A stretch of DNA of 9,745 nucleotides from positions 1 through 9,745 of the forward strand of contig JASBZD010000044.1 in the NCBI GenBank assembly GCA_029983595.1, read 5' to 3'. Below the pieces are notes generated by a model, which did no database searches, was not told the DNA's origin, and saw only the letters and a list, made by a program, of their open reading frames with translations. The translations under genes were made by a program, and so were the position numbers. Shown in pieces: positions 1 to 5,581 of this stretch (position 1 is the stretch's first letter; each line of letters opens with the position of its first letter). This stretch comes from Peptoniphilaceae bacterium. GTDB taxonomy: Bacteria > Bacillota > Clostridia > Tissierellales > Peptoniphilaceae.

Positions 1-477
1 CACTAAAAGAATAGCCATAATTACTGCTATGAATATGCCAGTTCCTATTTCTCCAAAAAATTTAAGTAAAAAATAGTTTAAAAAACCACCAGTATATCCA
101 CCATTAAATGAACTTCCACCGATTCGATTTTCACGAAATGTCCCTGGGTAATCAGATAAAAGATCAAAAATTAAAGTAAATAAAATTAAAATACCTACTC
201 CAGATAAAACTATCCCCAAATCACTAGTATCGATAGAATTTAGATAAGAATTTATAGCAATAAATATAAGTATAAGAGGTATCAATAAAGCTGCATTCCC
301 AAAAGCTAATATAAATAACTCATCTAAAAAATCGCCCACTAAGCCCATACCATTAGTTAAAAAACTTAAAGATAGAATAATAGCCACTAAAAATAATATA
401 GCTCTAGCAGGACCTATAATTCGAAACTTATTTTTTTTATTTTTATTACTTTTATTCCTCACATTTTTTGTAGCCAT
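1..477 (-). CDS. ftsK: FtsK/SpoIIIE-type DNA translocase, N-terminal part (cut by window edge)
   Basis: I translated this frame by hand: 159 codons without a stop, running off the left edge, so only the membrane anchor is present. The protein starts MATKNVRNKSNKNKKNKF, a basic cytoplasmic tail, followed by hydrophobic segments at about residues 24-41, 55-77, 87-107 and 129-159. The last part (residues 126-145, GGYTGGFLNY then FLLKFFGEIG) resembles the loop and fourth helix of the FtsK four-helix membrane domain (FtsK_4TM). Family members are septum-located ATP-driven DNA pumps that clear chromosome DNA from the division plane or, as SpoIIIE, from the spore septum. The motor and gamma domains would lie outside the window. 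The ATG directly follows the dut TAG stop with no spacer and has no strong ribosome site, which suggests translational coupling to dut. FtsK and SpoIIIE cannot be told apart from this fragment. Confidence 0.85.
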   Translation of the reverse strand, partial: MATKNVRNKSNKNKKNKFRIIGPARAILFLVAIILSLSFLTNGMGLVGDFLDELFILAFGNAALLIPLILIFIAINSYLNSIDTSDLGIVLSGVGILILFTLIFDLLSDYPGTFRENRIGGSSFNGGYTGGFLNYFLLKFFGEIGTGIFIAVIMAILLV

Positions 478-912
478 CTATTTAATACCACTAGATCCAA
501 ACCCACCATCAGATCTTTCAGTTTCAGAGATTTCTAAAACTTGCTCTATCTGAGCTTTTTCATATTTTACACATACCATTTGCGCTATTCTATCACCATT
601 TTTAATCGTAAAATCTTCACTACCTAAGTTAATCATAATAAGTCCGATCTCTCCTCTATAGTCTGAGTCTATAGTACCTATTCCATTAGCTAGTGTAATG
701 CCATTTTTTAGAGAAAGACCACTTCTAGCTCTTATCTGAATCTCATATCCTTCAGGTATTTCTGCATATAAACCAGTTGGAATTAATTTTATATCCATAG
801 GGTGTAAAACTACATCCTCCTCTAAAAAAGCTCTAATATCCATTCCAGCTGAACCTTTAGTTTTATACTCAGGTAGCGCATTGTTACTTTTATTTAAAAT
901 TTTAATCTTCAT
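478..912 (-). CDS. dut: dUTP diphosphatase (dUTPase)
   Basis: Hydrolyses dUTP to dUMP and pyrophosphate, keeping uracil out of DNA and supplying dUMP for dTMP synthesis. It is a homotrimeric cytoplasmic enzyme. All five trimeric-dUTPase motifs are visible (numbering from the ATG start used here): SAGMDI (21-26), ARSGLSL (62-68), GTIDSDYRGEIG (79-90, with the catalytic Asp in IDSDY), GDRIAQMV (106-113) and the C-terminal glycine-rich lid RSDGGFGSSG (133-142). The length of 144 residues is normal. I chose ATG at 912 rather than the GTG two codons upstream (918): the ribosome site GAGG (918-921) sits 5 nt before the ATG and overlaps the GTG. The stop codon abuts the start of the ftsK-like gene. 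A TATAAT element lies about 30 nt upstream, so dut and ftsK probably form one transcript beginning after the yqeY terminator. Confidence 0.95.
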   Translation of the reverse strand: MKIKILNKSNNALPEYKTKGSAGMDIRAFLEEDVVLHPMDIKLIPTGLYAEIPEGYEIQIRARSGLSLKNGITLANGIGTIDSDYRGEIGLIMINLGSEDFTIKNGDRIAQMVCVKYEKAQIEQVLEISETERSDGGFGSSGIK

Positions 913-914
913 AT

Positions 915-921
915 CCACCTC
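915..921 (-). promoter_or_regulatory. dut ribosome binding site
   Basis: GAGGTGG on the minus strand. Its GAGG core lies 5 nt before ATG 912 and overlaps the alternative GTG at 918, which favours the ATG as the true start. Confidence 0.7.
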
Positions 922-941
922 AAAACGATTGTTCTGTTTAT

Positions 942-970
942 ATTATATCTAATTTTTTAAAAATAATAAA
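942..970 (-). promoter_or_regulatory. Candidate dut-ftsK promoter
   Basis: A perfect TATAAT (942-947) lies 17 nt downstream of a poor -35 (TTTATT, 965-970). It lies between the yqeY terminator and the dut ribosome site, where a promoter is expected. Because the -35 is weak and the region is AT-rich, the call is tentative. Confidence 0.45.
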
Positions 971-982
971 GTAAATCACATT

Positions 983-1013
983 AAAAAAGCGCAAGGTAAA
1001 ATATACTTTGCGC
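983..1013 (-). terminator. Intrinsic terminator of rpsU-yqeY
   Basis: A 10-bp stem (989-998 pairing with 1004-1013, one G-U, GC-rich base) with a 5-nt loop is followed on the minus strand by six T (983-988). It lies just after the yqeY stop codon and closes the rpsU-yqeY transcript. Confidence 0.9.
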
Positions 1014-1026
1014 ATAAATTTTAATT

Positions 1027-1470
1027 TTAAGAAAATTCTCTTTTTGCAATCTCACTTATCCTAGAGCCATCAGCTTTTCCCTCAACAATAGGCATAACAT
1101 CTTTCATAAGATTTCCCATGTCCTTCATTGAAGAATAACCTTTATCAGATATAACTTTTTTAACAATTTCTTCTAATTCTTCATCTGAAAGCTGCTCAGG
1201 TAAGTATTCTTGTAAAATTTCCATTTCGGCGTTTGTTTGATCTACTAAATCTTGTCTATCGCCACGTTTAAAATCTTCAATTGAATTTTTCTTTTCTTTG
1301 AGTTGTTTACTAATAATTTTTAAAATCTGATCGTCATCAGCATCAACTCTTTCGTCAACTTCAAACTGTTTAATTGAAGCTCTAACCATTGTGATGGTGT
1401 TCTTTCTAAGAGTGTCCTTTTCCTTCATAGAAGTCTTAAGGTCTTCCATTAGTTTTTCTTTTAAAGACAT
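1027..1470 (-). CDS. yqeY: GatB/YqeY domain protein
   Basis: This 147-residue protein matches the stand-alone YqeY family, which shares its fold with the C-terminal domain of the GatB subunit of the Asp-tRNA(Asn)/Glu-tRNA(Gln) amidotransferase. Family hallmarks are visible: LRKNTITMVRAS (22-33), the charged EDFKRGDRQDLV (65-76), EILQEYLPEQLS (84-95) and the C-terminal MPIVEGKADGSRISEIAKREF. By analogy with the GatB tail it is presumed to bind tRNA, but the role of the free-standing form is not established. It follows rpsU by 15 nt with a GAGG ribosome site 9 nt before ATG, has no promoter of its own, and ends at a strong terminator, so it is the second gene of an rpsU-yqeY operon, an arrangement common in Bacillota. 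Nothing odd is seen. Confidence 0.92.
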   Translation of the reverse strand: MSLKEKLMEDLKTSMKEKDTLRKNTITMVRASIKQFEVDERVDADDDQILKIISKQLKEKKNSIEDFKRGDRQDLVDQTNAEMEILQEYLPEQLSDEELEEIVKKVISDKGYSSMKDMGNLMKDVMPIVEGKADGSRISEIAKREFS

Positions 1471-1485
1471 AATAATCTACCTCGA

Positions 1486-1665
1486 TTAGCGTTTACGATT
1501 TTTTCTGCGTGCTTCTTCTGCTTTTCTTTTTTTCTTAGCACTAGGTTTTTCGTAGAATTCTCTTTCTTTTATCTCTCTAAGAATTCCGCTATTAGCACAT
1601 TGTCTTTTAAATCTTTTAAGCGCTGAATCGATAGATTCGTTTTCTCCTACTCTTATCTCAGACAT
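1486..1665 (-). CDS. rpsU: 30S ribosomal protein S21 (bS21)
   Basis: A small basic protein of the 30S subunit, located near the anti-Shine-Dalgarno end of 16S rRNA. The 59-residue product starts MSEIRVGENESIDSALKRFK and has the family pattern: RVGENE, then SALKRFKRQC with the conserved Cys, GILREIKEREFYEKPS, and a Lys/Arg-rich tail (KKKRKAEEARRKNRKR). An open frame extends eight codons further upstream to 1689, but that start would place the ribosome site GGGAGGG (1674-1680) inside the gene. ATG 1665 is 8 nt after that site and gives the usual family length. It is the first gene of rpsU-yqeY, with its own sigma-A type promoter about 55 nt upstream. Confidence 0.95.
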   Translation of the reverse strand: MSEIRVGENESIDSALKRFKRQCANSGILREIKEREFYEKPSAKKKRKAEEARRKNRKR

Positions 1666-1673
1666 CCACTCAA

Positions 1674-1680
1674 CCCTCCC
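1674..1680 (-). promoter_or_regulatory. rpsU ribosome binding site
   Basis: GGGAGGG lies 8 nt before ATG 1665. It excludes the longer 67-codon reading that would begin at 1689. Confidence 0.8.
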
Positions 1681-1718
1681 TTCGTACAAAAAGGCGTAAT
1701 TTTTTAATTACTTTAAAA

Positions 1719-1747
1719 AGTATACATTAAAAATTGTGAATTATCAA
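1719..1747 (-). promoter_or_regulatory. Sigma-A type promoter of rpsU-yqeY
   Basis: TTGATA (1742-1747), a 17-nt spacer and TATACT (1719-1724) lie on the minus strand, about 55 nt upstream of rpsU and just after the stop of the regulator gene. Predicted transcription start is near 1712, where a small inverted repeat (GTAATT, four T, AATTAC; 1696-1711) would form a stem-loop at the 5' end of the message. Confidence 0.8.
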
Positions 1748-1775
1748 GATTTTTTCATATTTTAACTAAATTTTT

Positions 1776-2473
1776 TTAACTTCTAACCTCAGTGATGTAT
1801 CTATAAATAGTTGGCTGAGAAACTTCTAGTTTTTCTGATAAGATTTCTACAGAACCCTTCATAATAAAAATGCCTTTTTCGTCAAGATTTTTTACTATCC
1901 CAACTTTTTCATTCTTATTAAGACTATCTACTGGTTTATTTAGTTTTATAAGCTCCTTATTAATCTCATCAGATATAATATCATCTATTGTAGTCGTTAT
2001 TTCTATTTCTGATCCAGTCTCGATTATTTCTTGATTATTCATAAGAGATTCATTAAATTCATATCTCTGCTCTACATATTTATCAGAATGCGCTAGTTTT
2101 AGAATCTCTTCTGCTAATAATTTATATTTTGTATCATCAATAAACATAATTAACATGCCTATTAATTCATTATTATCATTTTTAAAAAAATAAATAGAAG
2201 TTCTTAGATATGTATCATTACTTTTTACTGTTAATTTATCAGATGTAAAGTCATGTTTTTCATATAATTTATTTTCTAAAACATAATCTACGACCTCGTA
2301 TACTTTAGATTTTGTCTCTGCATGATCTACCCTACCATATTGCATTGTCAAAATTTTTGTGAATCCTTCTGACATATCTATAAGTGATAAAATCACATTT
2401 GGTCCTATAGTCTGACTTAAAAATGTCACTAGACTTACATATTTTTCAATTTCACTCTTCTTTTTTTACTCAT
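1776..2473 (-). CDS. YheO/DauR-like PAS and HTH transcriptional regulator, apparent 5' frame break
   Basis: The body of the protein (continuous from the GTG at 2429; 217 residues) has an N-terminal PAS-like region (about residues 1-115, starting TFLSQTIGPN) and a C-terminal HTH (about 170-217, with NEKVGIVKNLDEKGIFIMKG and LSEKLEVSQPTIYRYI). This is the architecture of the YheO/DauR family (PAS_6 plus HTH_22). GTG 2429 has no ribosome site. The family-like N-terminus KKSEIEKYVSL is encoded upstream in the same frame but has no usual start codon. A purine-rich ribosome site and ATG lie at 2473, one base out of frame. A -1 shift at the A7 run (2461-2467) would join ATG 2473 to the body and give a 232-residue protein. 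As written, ATG 2473 yields only a 12-codon peptide ending at 2435. It probably controls the tyrosine module next door (inference from position). Confidence 0.75.
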
Positions 2474-2479
2474 TAATTT

Positions 2480-2487
2480 CCCTTCCC
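2480..2487 (-). promoter_or_regulatory. Ribosome binding site for ATG 2473 of the regulator
   Basis: GGGAAGGG lies 6 nt before ATG 2473. No comparable site precedes the in-frame GTG at 2429, so translation most likely starts at 2473, upstream of the frame break. Confidence 0.5.
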
Positions 2488-2501
2488 TAAAACCTTAAAT
2501 T

Positions 2502-2510
2502 ATTATACCA
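2502..2510 (-). promoter_or_regulatory. Extended -10 promoter of the regulator gene
   Basis: TGGTATAAT on the minus strand is a TG-n-TATAAT extended -10 placed directly after the transporter terminator. No good -35 is seen because that position is occupied by the hairpin. Predicted start is near 2495, giving a leader of about 22 nt to ATG 2473. Confidence 0.6.
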
Positions 2511-2539
2511 AAAAAGGCGAGAATAAATCTCGCCTTTTT
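2511..2539 (-). terminator. Intrinsic terminator of the transporter gene, possibly bidirectional
   Basis: A perfect 12-bp inverted repeat (2511-2522 with 2528-2539) encloses a 5-nt loop. The GC core is GGCGAGA/TCTCGCC, and the outer A:T pairs supply a T run on either strand. It lies 14 nt after the transporter stop codon. Confidence 0.9.
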
Positions 2540-2552
2540 AAAAATATTTTTA

Positions 2553-3864
2553 TTAGAAAGCAGTTTTAGTTACTAAAGCTATAACACATAAGATAACAGC
2601 TAATGGTACATATACAAATTTTCCTATATTATACCAAGTGTCTCCTTGTTTTTTAGCAGCTCCTTTATTTACTTCATCTAATAAATCTTCTTTTTTCATA
2701 ACCCAGAACCATGATATAGCACCAAGTGTAGCACCTAATGGAATAATATAAATACTAACTATATCCATCCATGGACCCCACTTAGTTATAGCTTCCATAA
2801 ATACACCAACACCAAAGCATAAAATACCAAGCCCAATTATAACGGCATTTCTCTTAAGTTTTGGGAATTTGTGTAAAATAGACTCTACTACTACCTCAAA
2901 CATGTTTTGAATAGATGAAATGCCGCCGAATAATACTGCTAAGAACAGAATTATAGCAAATAATCTACCTAAAGGCATTTCTTGTAAAATAGTAGGTAAC
3001 GTTACGAATAATAAACCTGGTCCAGCGGCAGGGTCCATTTGATAAGCAAATACTGCAGGAATCATAACTAGCGCAGCTACCATAGCAGCGATAGTATCAA
3101 ATATAGCAGTCCATTTAGCACCATCAACTATATCTTCATGATCTGGAAGATATGCACCATAAACGATCATTCCAGAACCTGTAACTGATAGAGAGAAGAA
3201 TGCCTGACCCATTGCAGTTATCCAAACTGTAGGATCAGCTAAAGCTGTCCAATTAGGTTTAAATAAGAATTTATATCCTTCCATAGCTCCTGGTAATAAC
3301 GCTACTCTAATAGCCATTATTACAAATAATACAAAGAATATTGGCATCATTATTTTATTAGTTTTTTCTATAGACTCAGCGCCTAGAATTAAAGTAAGTA
3401 ATGCTAAAACTACTATAATTACGTGAAGTGGAATTACAGAAAAATCATGTAATGCAAAAGATTCAAACCATGGACCTGGTTCTACTGTCATAAGTTCTCC
3501 AGTGATAGCAGCTAAAAGCGCTTTAAGTACATAAGAAATAATTACGGCATATCCTATAGAGATACATAATGAACCCGCTAAAGGAAGCCATCCTATAACT
3601 CCTCCACCACTATTTTTACCAGTTCTCCAAGCCATATCATATGCACCTACCGTACCAGTTCTAGCACGACGACCTACAGCATACTCTGTAGATAGACCTA
3701 CATAAGCAAATAAAACAATGAATATAAAGTATGGAACTAAGAAAGCAAATCCACCATTAGAACCTAACTTATATGGGGAACCCCCATACATTGGCCATAC
3801 CAACCGCAGAGCCTACACAGGCAAGAACGAAGCCCCACTTACTAGCAAATTTTTGTTCACTCAT
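2553..3864 (-). CDS. NSS-family sodium-dependent amino-acid transporter, apparent 5' frame break
   Basis: A multi-helix membrane protein of the neurotransmitter:sodium symporter (SNF) family. These carriers import amino acids with Na+, and beside tyrosine phenol-lyase the likely substrate is tyrosine or another aromatic amino acid (inference). ATG 3864, with ribosome site AAGGAG 7 nt upstream, opens a frame beginning MSEQKFASKWGFVLACVG and continuing GSAVGMANVWGFP, the family's TM1 sodium-binding region, but it stops at 3769 after 31 codons. Skipping one base of the C4 run (3775-3778) continues directly into PYKLGSNGG and the rest of the protein to the stop at 2553. The restored product is about 436 residues, a normal size for bacterial members. 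A reading starting at TTG 3803 would lose most of TM1 and has no family support. The remaining helices and a C-terminal TM (VPLAVILCVIALV) look intact. It lies downstream of tpl, separated by a terminator. Confidence 0.85.
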
Positions 3865-3922
3865 ATTATTACTCCTTGGTCAAATAAATTTTATTAATTA
3901 TTTTGTATTAAATTGTGTTTAT

Positions 3923-3958
3923 AAAAATAGCTATACCCAAGGTCAGGCATAGCTATTT
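3923..3958 (-). terminator. Intrinsic terminator of tpl
   Basis: A 13-position stem with one mismatch (3925-3937 with 3946-3958) and an 8-nt loop is followed on the minus strand by five T. It separates tpl from the transporter gene. I see no convincing promoter between it and the transporter start, so the transporter may depend on partial read-through or on a weak AT-rich promoter. Confidence 0.85.
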
Positions 3959-3990
3959 AGTTAATTTTGTACTTTACTATTCTATAATAA

Positions 3991-5385
3991 TTAGTCTATA
4001 TGTTCAAATCTAGCAGTAAAGAATCTTAATTGAGCTGGTTCATAAGTGAATTTAAGCCCTTTAATATCTTTTCTATGTTCATATAGATGTTTACAAGTTT
4101 CGGCTACGATATCTAAGTGTTTATAAGTGTAAACACGTCTAGGAATTGTAAGTCTTACAGTTTCTAGTTTTGGATAGTGGTTTTCACCAGTTTTAACATC
4201 TCTACCAGCTGAAACAATACCTCTTTCCATTGATCTTACTCCACCTTCAACATATATAGCTGCAGCTAATGCTTGAGCTGGGAACTCATCTTGAGTTAAG
4301 TGATCACAGAAACGTCTAGCATCTAAAAATATTGCGTGTCCACCAGCTGGTTCGATAATTGGAATTCCATATTCTTTTAATCTATCTCCAAGATATCTAA
4401 CTTGTTTAACTCTATATTCGATATAAGAGTCTTGTAGAGATTCTTCAAGACCTATAGCTAAAGCTTCCATATCACGTCCAGCCATACCACCATATGATGG
4501 CATACCTTCGTATACAACTACTAGTTCTTTAGCTTTTCCAAATAGTTCATCATCGTTAAGTGCTAAGAAACCACCGATATTTACGATACCGTCTTTTTTA
4601 CCAGACATTGTAGCTCCATCAGCATAGCTAAACATTTCTTTAACGATTTCTCTTATAGATTTATCTTGATATCCTTCTTCTTGTTCTTTAATGAAATAAG
4701 CATTTTCTGCAAATCTAGTAGCGTCATACATAACTTTTATGCCATGTTTAGAGCATAGTTCGTGAACTTCTCTCATGTTTTTCATAGAAACAGGTTGTCC
4801 ACCAGCTAGGTTAACTGTTACAGCTAAACATACATAAGCTATATTTTCAGCACCTTTTTCATCAATTAATTTTTCTAATTTATTAAGGTCAATATTTCCT
4901 TTAAATGGTACATCTAAAGCAGCATCGTGTGCTTCGTCTCTGATAACATCTACGAATATACCGCCATTATGTTCTTGGTGATATCTAGTAGTAGTAAAAT
5001 ACATATTTCCAGGAACGTATTGGCCTTCTTTAATAGCGATAGAAGATAAAATATTTTCAGCTCCTCTACCTTGGTGAGTAGGTACTAAGTGTTTAAATCC
5101 AAATACTTCTTTAACAACTTTTTCTAATTTTAAGAAGTTTTTAGATCCAGCATAAGCTTCGTCACCAACCATTATACCAGCCCATTGCTTATCGCTCATC
5201 GCGTTAGTTCCTGAGTCTGTTAAAAGGTCTATGTAGCAATCTTCACTTTTTAATAAGAAAGTATTGTATCCAGCCTCTTCAATAGCTTTAATTCTGTCTT
5301 CCTTAGTTACAGTCTTAATTGTTTCTACAGATTTAATTTTAAAAGGTTCTGCAGGGTACTGTTTTAAATCAAAAATATCTACCAT
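3991..5385 (-). CDS. tpl: Tyrosine phenol-lyase (beta-tyrosinase)
   Basis: A PLP- and monovalent-cation-dependent cytoplasmic enzyme that cleaves L-tyrosine to phenol, pyruvate and ammonia. The 464-residue protein aligns from memory with Citrobacter freundii TPL at a constant offset of +7. Matching residues are Tyr78, Phe130-Thr131, Asn192 (AVTVNLAGGQP), Asp221 and Arg224 (YDATR), the PLP lysine Lys264 (SGKKD), Arg388 (SMERG), Arg411 (VRLTIPRR) and Phe455 (LRFFTARF). Phe455 sits where E. coli tryptophanase has His463 (RHFTAKL), and SMERG and NLAGGQP are also TPL-like, so tryptophanase is rejected. The ribosome site AGGAGG lies 5 nt before ATG. A strong promoter with phased A-tracts lies upstream and an intrinsic terminator follows. 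The downstream transporter and regulator suggest a tyrosine uptake and catabolism module. No damage is seen in the gene. Confidence 0.96.
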   Translation of the reverse strand: MVDIFDLKQYPAEPFKIKSVETIKTVTKEDRIKAIEEAGYNTFLLKSEDCYIDLLTDSGTNAMSDKQWAGIMVGDEAYAGSKNFLKLEKVVKEVFGFKHLVPTHQGRGAENILSSIAIKEGQYVPGNMYFTTTRYHQEHNGGIFVDVIRDEAHDAALDVPFKGNIDLNKLEKLIDEKGAENIAYVCLAVTVNLAGGQPVSMKNMREVHELCSKHGIKVMYDATRFAENAYFIKEQEEGYQDKSIREIVKEMFSYADGATMSGKKDGIVNIGGFLALNDDELFGKAKELVVVYEGMPSYGGMAGRDMEALAIGLEESLQDSYIEYRVKQVRYLGDRLKEYGIPIIEPAGGHAIFLDARRFCDHLTQDEFPAQALAAAIYVEGGVRSMERGIVSAGRDVKTGENHYPKLETVRLTIPRRVYTYKHLDIVAETCKHLYEHRKDIKGLKFTYEPAQLRFFTARFEHID

Positions 5386-5420
5386 TTTTTCCTCCTCAAT
5401 AATATAAGCAATTTTTTTCG

Positions 5421-5437
5421 TAACGTTTTCCTAACGT
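5421..5437 (-). promoter_or_regulatory. Candidate operator in tpl leader (ACGTTA direct repeat)
   Basis: ACGTTA occurs twice on the minus strand (5432-5437 and 5421-5426) with 11-bp spacing, about one helical turn, immediately downstream of the predicted transcription start. The GC-containing hexamer stands out from very AT-rich surroundings. The position suits a repressor roadblock site, but the binding protein is unknown and I did not find the motif upstream of the transporter or the regulator. Confidence 0.35.
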
Positions 5438-5445
5438 CTAAATAG

Positions 5446-5474
5446 ATTATATCAGTCTATGAAAACAATTGCAA
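5446..5474 (-). promoter_or_regulatory. Strong sigma-A promoter of tpl
   Basis: TTGCAA (5469-5474), a 17-nt spacer and TATAAT (5446-5451), with an extended -10 TG (TGATATAAT), give a near-consensus promoter on the minus strand. Predicted start is near 5439, with a leader of about 55 nt. Confidence 0.85.
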
Positions 5475-5477
5475 TAC

Positions 5478-5516
5478 TTTTTTATCACTTTTTAATAATT
5501 TTTTCTCACTTTTTTT
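5478..5516 (-). promoter_or_regulatory. Phased A-tracts and 21-bp-spaced direct repeat upstream of the tpl promoter
   Basis: Four T runs on the plus strand (5478-5483, 5489-5493, 5499-5504, 5510-5516) recur every 10.5-11.5 bp. They include two copies of the 16-mer T6-(A/C)-TCAC-T5 (5478-5493 and 5499-5514) exactly 21 bp apart, starting 3 bp upstream of the -35 box. This may be a UP element or curved DNA, or a two-site activator binding region. Confidence 0.5.
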
Positions 5517-5540
5517 AAATTATTTATTCTTAGTAAAAAT

Positions 5541-5567
5541 AAAAAAACCGAAGACCTAAGTCCTCGG
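5541..5567 (-). terminator. Intrinsic terminator of groESL
   Basis: An 8-bp stem (5548-5555 with 5560-5567; one G-U when read on the minus strand) with a 4-nt loop is followed by seven T. It begins 14 nt after the groEL stop codon. Confidence 0.88.
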
Positions 5568-5581
5568 CTATTCTAGTTATA

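Noticed and set aside
478..918. GTG 918 as the dut start
   Set aside because: It overlaps the ribosome site that serves ATG 912.
1666..1689. Eight-codon N-terminal extension of rpsU
   Set aside because: The extension contains the GGGAGGG ribosome site, and S21 proteins normally start at the MSEIRV-like position.
1727..1747. TTGTGAA near the rpsU -35 as a Rex site
   Set aside because: Only one half matches, and the second half (TTCACAA) is missing.
3775..3785. GGGGGTTCCCC as a hairpin regulating the transporter
   Set aside because: The arms are separated by only two bases, too short for a stable loop. It is more relevant as a pair of homopolymer runs prone to indels.
2553..3803. Transporter starting at TTG 3803 as an intact gene
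   Set aside because: It would begin VWPMYGGSP instead of the family TM1 and lacks a ribosome site. The true TM1 is encoded in the overlapping frame from ATG 3864.
3991..5385. Tryptophanase (tnaA) as the identity of the PLP lyase
   Set aside because: The residues that separate the two enzymes favour TPL: Phe455 in place of the tryptophanase His, and SMERG, NLAGGQP and SGKKD contexts matching Citrobacter TPL at a constant offset.
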